Part shown: positions 57,863-64,000 of the stretch, in pieces
Layout: every line of letters starts with the position of its first letter
Position numbering within the stretch: position 1 is the first letter of the stretch
Origin: Inonotus obliquus
Lineage: Eukaryota > Basidiomycota > Agaricomycetes > Hymenochaetales > Hymenochaetaceae
Assembly: GCA_032164295.1 (NCBI GenBank)
Contig: JAJHTX010000002.1
Coordinates: forward strand, 2,604,001 to 2,668,000
DNA: 64,000 nt
Direction of reading: 5' to 3'
Notes under the pieces: model-generated
The model's input: the letters and a program-made list of their open reading frames with translations, nothing else
Database searches by the model: none
What the model was told of the DNA's origin: nothing
Translations under genes and position numbers: made by a program

Positions 57863-60800
57863 ATGGATGCGATTAAAGTCTCAAAGGTATGCATCATTAC
57901 TAGTTCTGAAATACGACAAATCTTAAGCCTTCTTCCGTTTCAAGGTCGAGAGAGTGCGATGTCGGAAGGCAGGCGTAACTGTGTCAGGTGTTCTGCATTT
58001 GACGGCTCACCATCTCATTTATGCTCAAGACTCCGACTTGGAGGAAGAGCTATGGGTGAGTTGACAAAGCACTGCATGAATATATCTGACCGAGTCTGTG
58101 CTCAGATGCCCTATCCTATGATTTCCCTCGTGACTCGATTGCCAATGAGTCTTGAAGGACATCATCCGCTCTTGATACGCTTGCGAGACTTCCGCTCGCT
58201 CACACTTTCCTTTGAGAGAGATTCCGAGTCTTTGGACGTATTCGAGAGTATCAAAGGACTGACAGTAGCCTGTAAGATGATAGTACCTTTTTTACGAGTA
58301 TCCCCGTTCACGAACTTCTCAGCCTCTGTATCGCAGCTGTATGCGTTCTTCTATATTCCGAATCCTCCGTTAGGAAGGAAGGAAGGCTGGTCGTTGTACT
58401 CTCCACGAGAGGAGTTCGCGCGCATGGGTGTAGGTACCAGAACGAAAGCATGGCGCTTTACCGACATCAATAAGGATTACTCTGTGAGCCTTTATTCGCT
58501 TAGTGCTTCTAATTCTGACCATACCTCAGTTTTGTCCAACTTATCCTGGTCGGTTGGTTGTCCCAACTCGAATAAGCGACACTACGCTCCAGTACGCGTC
58601 CAAGTATAGAAGCAAGTGTCGGATACCGTCTCTGGCTTATCTGCACTGGGCGAACTATGTTCGTAAGACCGTCTGGATGCATTGATCTCATCCAAACTTA
58701 CACTGGTTATAGGCAACAATCACGAGGTCAAGTCAGCCAATGGTCGGGATAAAGAACAATCGCTCTATTCAGGACGAAAAGCTCATTGAAGCCATCTTTC
58801 ATTCGCATCATTCTCCGGAGTCTCGTGTTTCCGCCGGTCCGGTTTATGGGGCAACAGCTACAAACCTGATCATTGATGCTCGACCGACGACTAACGCTAT
58901 GGCAAATGTAGCGAAGGGTGCTGGTACAGAAAACATGGAATATTACAAAGAGGGAAAGAAAGCATATTTGGGAATTGACAACATTCATGTCATGCGGGAA
59001 TCGCTAAGCAAAGTGGTCGAGGTACTGCGCGAGGCAGATGCGAAGGCCCAGGTAGTGGAAGGGTCTAGCTTGGATCATGAACGGATATCAACAAACTCCG
59101 TCCCGCTCGACCGGCAGGCACTACGGAGGTCTGGCTGGCTCCGACACCTTTCCGCCATCCTGGACGGCACGCTCTTAGTTGTTCGAAACATTCACGTAAA
59201 CTCGTCTCACGTTCTAATACATTGCTCCGATGGCTGGGATCGTACAGCACAGCTCTCTTCTCTTGCACAACTTTGTCTCGATCCGTTCTACCGGACGTAT
59301 AAAGGGTTCCAAATCCTTGTTGAAAAGGACTGGATTTCATTTGGTCACCGTTTCCTGGACCGATGTGGACATCTATCCTCGGAGAAGTTTTTCTTGTCTG
59401 TAGCCGATATGCCTTCCGGTAGTGGCGCGGAGGCAGCTCAAGCCCTATTCGCCTCTGTTCAGAATAGATTCGTCGGCCAAGGTCATCTCAAAGAAACGAG
59501 TCCGGTATTTCATCAGTTCCTGGAGTGTGTACGCCAGATACAACGGCAACATCCCGACCGCTTCGAGTTCAATGCTCGATACCTTGAAAGGTTACATTAT
59601 CATCTTTACTCCTGCCAATTTGGAACGTTTCTATTCAATAACGAACGCGAACGAAGGACGGGGGACAACGGTCCTCCGCCTTGCGAGCGAACTGTTAGCG
59701 TTTGGGATTTCATGAATTCTCCCTCGGAAGTAAACGAAAACACTAACCCTATGTACGACCCCAAACTGGACGATCCTTCGAGACGTGACGCTCAAGCGAA
59801 CATGGGTGTCTTGTTTCCCGATCCAAAAGACGTGCGATTCTGGAACGAGTTGTACGGTCGTACTGACGAAGAAATGAACGGCAAACTGATAGCTGCGGAG
59901 ACCCACGGAGTTGATATAATTGGACCTATTGAAGGGACGGAAGATGATCCAGTATCAGTCACAGCAAATGCTATTGCAACCGACATGAACCCTGGACTTT
60001 CGGCTGCCTTGCCCGCTTCCCTTCCATCGTCGCGCTCCTTGACGCCTGTTCCTGCCACAGCATCTGGTGGGACACCTCTGAATAGGAGTATCTTGAGTTC
60101 CCCAAGTCCGCCTCTCTCGTCTTCGATGCCGGACCTCTCCAACCAAAAGCCACGGGCGACCAGACAGGATAATTTCAGGCCATTCCCGAGCACGTCTTCA
60201 AATTTCTCCCTCCGGCCTGGAAGTCCTTCCAGGGGAGCTGAATCGATGGGCATTATCAATGACAGCGGTTCAGGTAGGGATCGGTCGGGCGCGACGCGAG
60301 CTGACCTCTTCCCAGAGGGAGTCAGATCAATATGGGGCAAGCTTTCTTCGAACGCGACGGCAGCATTTTCGGCTGTTCAGGGAGCTTACGATGGAGCAAC
60401 GAAGGAACTAATAGGCTTCGCATCATCACAAGGACTGGATGAACCTCGCGCAGCAGCAGGAGAACTTCGGGATAGACCTCGATCCTCTGCCTTGCGTGAT
60501 GAGATGGACTGGTCGGGGACAAGGTCGACATCACAAACACCACATCCCGAGCTTACTCCATCGTGGTCGGTAGATGCGAGAGTTCCTTCAGAGCGCTGGA
60601 GAAGAGAAGGTTTGGCGACTGGGCTTTCAACCATGTCCCTCGAAAACCCTTGGCGTACGCAACCGCGCGAAAAGCAAACCTCGTCTTCGCGAGGATTGGA
60701 TGACCTCTTTTCATCCTCTATCTGGGCGGATGAAGATTCACGCAGGGCGCCGCAGCGTGATCAAACGCAGCCAAGTGGAGGAACTTATGACCCACAAGCA

Positions 60801-60911
60801 GTTAAACAGAATAAACTACTAACTGTTTCCGAGGACAAGGGCATACATGAAAGTAGTCCTGGGAATTCCGGTTCCAGTACTAAAGATGGTGATCCTCTTG
60901 GTGTATTATAA
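57863..60911 (+). CDS. YMR1: Myotubularin-family phosphoinositide 3-phosphatase (Ymr1-like)
   Basis: Removes the 3-phosphate from PI3P and PI(3,5)P2 on endosomal and vacuolar membranes. ATG 57863 (MDAIKVSKV). Early exons encode a PH-GRAM domain (VSGVLHLTAHHLIYA, WMPYPMISLVTRLP). The myotubularin core follows: YSPREEFARMGVGTRTKAWRFTDINKDY, SLAYLHWANYATITRSSQPMVG, GIDNIHVMRESL, and the catalytic CSDGWDRT (C-x5-R, 59223-59246) in HCSDGWDRTAQLSSLAQLCLDPFYRTYKGF. The large last exon, 58740-60911, also carries the conserved FLFNNERER and a Ser/Pro-rich disordered tail of about 350 residues, without a visible FYVE or second PH domain. The catalytic Cys and Arg are intact, so it should be an active phosphatase. 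Confidence 0.92.
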
Positions 60912-61120
60912 TATTAATGTAGACGTGTAGTAGAAGAGTATAAGGATTGGATGATGGATTGCGTGATGAAGAGGAATGTTTACGTGATCTTGTCTGTGGT
61001 GTGAAAAAAAATTAAGTCGTGCAGCCCAGATCCGCTTAATCTTTGCTCTCTTGTTTTCACATCTCTTTCATCTTCCTATCTCCTCTTTTCTTGATCTTAC
61101 TTAGATACATACAAAAAACG

Positions 61121-62642
61121 ATGGCTCGTGGCGGTGGTATTCATCATACACTCGCTCCTGGACACTTTCTTTTCACTTCAGAATCGGTTGGTGAGGGCCA
61201 TCCAGGTACGATAGCTCAGTTTTTCCTACGTGTCCTTTTTACTCATTGAAATGTACTTCTGTCGCAACCAGACAAGATTTGTGACCAGGTCTCCGATGCT
61301 ATTGTATGGAGTTGTGTAGAATTCTCTGCTAAGAGTGTACTGACGAAGGTCAATTTGGTCCGTCACAGCTGGATGCCTGCCTTGAGCAAGATCCATTCTC
61401 CAAGGTCGCTTGCGAGACCGCCTCAAAAACTGGCATGATCATGGTGTTTGGTGAAATCACTACCAAAGCTCAAATCGATTACCAAAAGGTCATCCGCAAC
61501 ACCATCAAGCAGATCGGCTATGACGACTCAGAAAAAGGATTTGACTACAAGACATGCAATATTCTCGTCGCAATTGAGCAGCAGTCGCCTGATATCGCTC
61601 AGGGTCTTGACCATGGGTCGCTTGAGAGTCACGGTGCCGGTGATCAGGGTATCATGTTCGGTTATGCCACAGATGAGACGGAGGAGTACATGCCATTGAC
61701 CATCATGCTTGCCCACAAGCTCAACGCGGCATTGGCTATTGCTCGCCGTACCGGTGTCCTTCCTTGGCTCCGTCCTGACTCCAAGACGCAAGTCACGGTT
61801 GAATACAAGAAGGACGGCGGTGCTACAATCCCACTCCGCGTAGACACCATTGTTATTTCAACGCAGCATGCGGACTCGATTTCAACCGAGGAACTTCGCT
61901 CTGAAATAATCAGCAAAATCGTCAAGCAAGTCATTCCTGCACATCTCCTTGACGACAGGACGATCTATCACGTCCGTACTTCATCGTACACCTATCCATT
62001 TCGCGGCATATCTCATTCTTCCACAGATCCAACCGTCTGGCCGTTTCGTCATCGGCGGTCCTCAAGGTGACGCTGGCCTGACTGGGCGGAAGATTATCGT
62101 AGACACATATGGTGGATGGGGAGCCCATGGAGGAGGAGCCTTTTCCGGGAAGGACTTCTCCAAGGTCGACCGTTCTGCCGCATACACTGCCCGATGGATC
62201 GGTAAGCGTTGCTCAACTACCTACCCCCAACCAGTTCTGAGAATGCTTCTATAGCCAAGTCACTCGTCGCAGGTGGTCTTGCACGCCGTTGTCTAGTACA
62301 GTTGTCATATGCTATTGGTGTCGCTGAGCCACTGTCAATCTACGTGGATGCCTACGGCACTGGAAAGAAGTCGGACGAGGAGCTCGTTGAGATCATTCGC
62401 AAGAACTGGGATCTCCGACCTGGTGTTATTGGTTTGTGTAGTCACTATCGTTGTTGATGTTTCTTCTGACTTGAGGTTCCAGTGCGGGAGCTCGACCTTC
62501 AGAAGCCCCAATACCTGAAGACCGCTTCTTACGGGCACTTCGGTATGCGAATATTTACTCTTCAATCTATCCTCCTTTGCTCACTTAATCGATAGGCAAC
62601 CCCGGATACGCCTGGGAGAAGCCCAAGAAGCTCATTCTCTGA
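61121..62642 (+). CDS. SAM2: S-adenosylmethionine synthetase
   Basis: Makes S-adenosylmethionine from methionine and ATP. ATG 61121 ([16 protein letters not shown]). Motifs in order: [17 protein letters not shown] (split by an intron at about 61205-61271), the [12 protein letters not shown] hexapeptide region, [35 protein letters not shown] (after an intron at about 61972-62025), [19 protein letters not shown], and the closing [24 protein letters not shown] at 62640-62642. About 390 aa, the normal length, with all ATP/methionine-binding and metal-binding residues that I can recognise present. A CT-rich leader and AACGATGG context suggest strong expression. Confidence 0.96.
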
Positions 62643-63020
62643 GTCTGTTCCCTCGACTCTGTTTTCCAGGATATCAACCAGATTCACACTCCGGAAGTTC
62701 ATCCTTCCTCCTTACGACTAGTACTTCCTAGCTATGACCGATGCGCTCCTCCGCATCATATTAGACGCATACCCTATCACGTACCTCTTATAGATGCATC
62801 TATCGACACTTCAACACGTCGGCCTTTGAGCATCTTACGCTTTCGAGAATTTTCATGGGATCAGTATTAGTACAAACATTTTAGCTTGTAATCATTCATT
62901 GCTGGAAATCGTAATCGCGTTCAACCGCGTCAATATGCATTGGTATTGATAAGTTACACGAATTAAGAATCAAGCTACAATTTGCTATACAATTACAGGG
63001 AAAATACACCACATGATGTG
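62643..63020. other. Convergent spacer between SAM synthetase and DNA2
   Basis: About 380 bp between two stop codons, presumed to be the two 3' UTRs. AT-rich toward 62880-63000. I see no tRNA, repeat or open frame worth reporting. Confidence 0.5.
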
Positions 63021-64000
63021 TTACTTCGAGTCATTAACGATATCTCGAAGTATTGGCCGTGACCGCAATAGACCTGTAGCGATGGTGCCTCCTTTCACTT
63101 TCTTTGATTGGCTAGAAATTTCTCGTGCAGTGGCTGATGGTCTTGAGGACTCCTTTGGTCCAACTTGTTTGTTCGTGCCCAGGTTGTCTGTAGAATGCAA
63201 GGTATCGGCTCCCTCAGACAAGGTCAATACCCAACCGCGCGCCTCCATAAACTCGAAAAAGTCTGATAGCAAAGGCGACGTCTTCAGTGTTCTCTTGCTT
63301 CCGAAGATGACGAGTTTCGCTCGTGCGCGGGTAAATGCAACATTTATGCGCCTCCAGTCTTTCAGCAAGTCCCCGATCTAATGGAGGAAAGACAGTAAGG
63401 AATCAGCGAAGGGCATACAATTTCGTTCCTTAGCTTTACGCACCTGATTGTCTTTGTTCGCGCGAACGAGCGAAATTATTATGCAGTCCTTATCTCGTCC
63501 TTGGCTTCTATCCGCGGTTAATAGCTCGATGCCCTTGTAGTCCTCCAGAAGATGCGAGAGAAGCTTTATCTGCTGCCGGTATAGCGAGATTATCCCTACT
63601 TGATCTTCGCGTACACCACCCTTCAGGAGGGCGAGTGTTAACTGCCGGACAAGTGAAGCCTCTTTTTCGTTTTGGATCATATCTCCGATGCGTGAATCGA
63701 GAGCTGGGACTCCATCCGTGTCGACGAAGATAGCCTTACAGCTGAAGTGATGTACAGGTCGAGCAAAGAATCAATTGAATAATGAAGTGACTAACCTTTC
63801 ATCTATGATTCTACTCAGCCAGCAAGTGGATACTTTGTGTCCACAGGAGCAATCGTTAACCCTCTGATTCGGTATTTTAAGAGAACGATGAGAGACTTCG
63901 AGCGAGCCGCACTTCAGGCGGTTACTGTAAATCAGCTTGTTTGCCAGGAGCATTATGTCGGCATTCATGCGATACTGGCGGGTCATGTCTACGACTGCGT
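63021..64000 (-). CDS. DNA2: Replication helicase/nuclease Dna2, C-terminal part, cut by window end
   Basis: Dna2 trims Okazaki-fragment flaps and resects double-strand breaks. Only the end of the superfamily-1 helicase domain is in the window. Reading right to left it shows TRQYRMNADIMLLANKLIY...LKCG (helicase motif IV region), KEASLVRQLTLALL, VGIISLYRQQIKLLSHLL, and the motif V segment TADRSQGRDKDCIIISLVRANKDN. An intron at about 63379-63444 comes next, then IGDLLKDWRRINVAFTRARAKLVIFGS (motif VI). The tail after motif VI (FFEFMEARGW...) is about 90 residues and ends at the stop 63021-63023. The nuclease domain and N-terminus lie beyond position 64000. DWRRINVAFTRA and the QGRDKD form favour Dna2 over Upf1/Sen1 relatives. 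Confidence 0.85.

Overview
This window is nuclear DNA of a filamentous basidiomycete fungus, most likely an Agaricomycete. The evidence is densely packed protein genes, each cut by many 45-70 nt GT-AG introns, with products matching standard fungal families throughout: type I Hsp40 with a CaaX box, WOPR regulator, Zn2Cys6 regulator, Gid7, Rco1-like PHD protein and class V myosin. I recognise 28 protein genes, two of them cut by the window ends. I saw no rRNA, no convincing tRNA, no CRISPR array, no transposon and no secondary-metabolite or defence cluster. Species assignment is beyond what the sequence alone lets me say.

Layout. 0-5.2 kb: end of UMP/CMP kinase (+), lipid kinase (-), omega-amidase (+), Ydj1-type Hsp40 (+). 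5.4-15.1 kb: UPF0538 protein (-), intracellular GH3 beta-glucosidase (+), Cuz1/ZFAND1-like AN1 protein (-), COG4 (+), ESCRT-III Vps2 (-). 15.4-21.0 kb: class V myosin (+). 21.7-29.1 kb: Rco1/PHF12-like PHD protein (+), SAC-domain phosphoinositide phosphatase (-), PET100 (+). 29.2-33.7 kb: PLP-dependent L-serine/threonine dehydratase and, just upstream on the same strand, a Zn2Cys6 transcription factor (-). 34.1-40.4 kb: MCM-binding protein (+), Pgm3/PGM2-type phosphosugar mutase (-), EF-1beta (+). 41.5-49.1 kb: WDR26/Gid7 (+), elongin A (-), WOPR regulator (+), with two unusually long spacers around elongin A. 49.3-64 kb: Cwf18 (-), GUF1 (+), eIF2B-beta (-), ADE4 (+), myotubularin (+), S-adenosylmethionine synthetase (+), and the C-terminal part of DNA2 (-).

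How it fits together. Most genes are housekeeping and independent of each other: translation (EF-1beta, eIF2B-beta, GUF1), membrane traffic and phosphoinositides (COG4, Vps2, myosin V, SAC phosphatase, myotubularin, lipid kinase), DNA replication (MCM-binding protein, Dna2), chromatin/transcription (Rco1-like, elongin A, WOPR). Neighbouring genes alternate strand far more often than not, giving many short shared divergent promoters and tight convergent ends.

The most interesting local unit is the serine dehydratase plus Zn2Cys6 factor pair, which recalls the yeast Cha1 enzyme and its Zn2Cys6 activator Cha4. A nearly identical CGGAAAYCAC motif sits upstream of both genes. Other points worth checking are a start codon of ADE4 apparently split by an intron, two GC-AG introns placed inside conserved motifs, and bZIP/Bas1-like sites in the shared ADE4/eIF2B-beta promoter. 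I found no strong candidate for a wholly new biological system.
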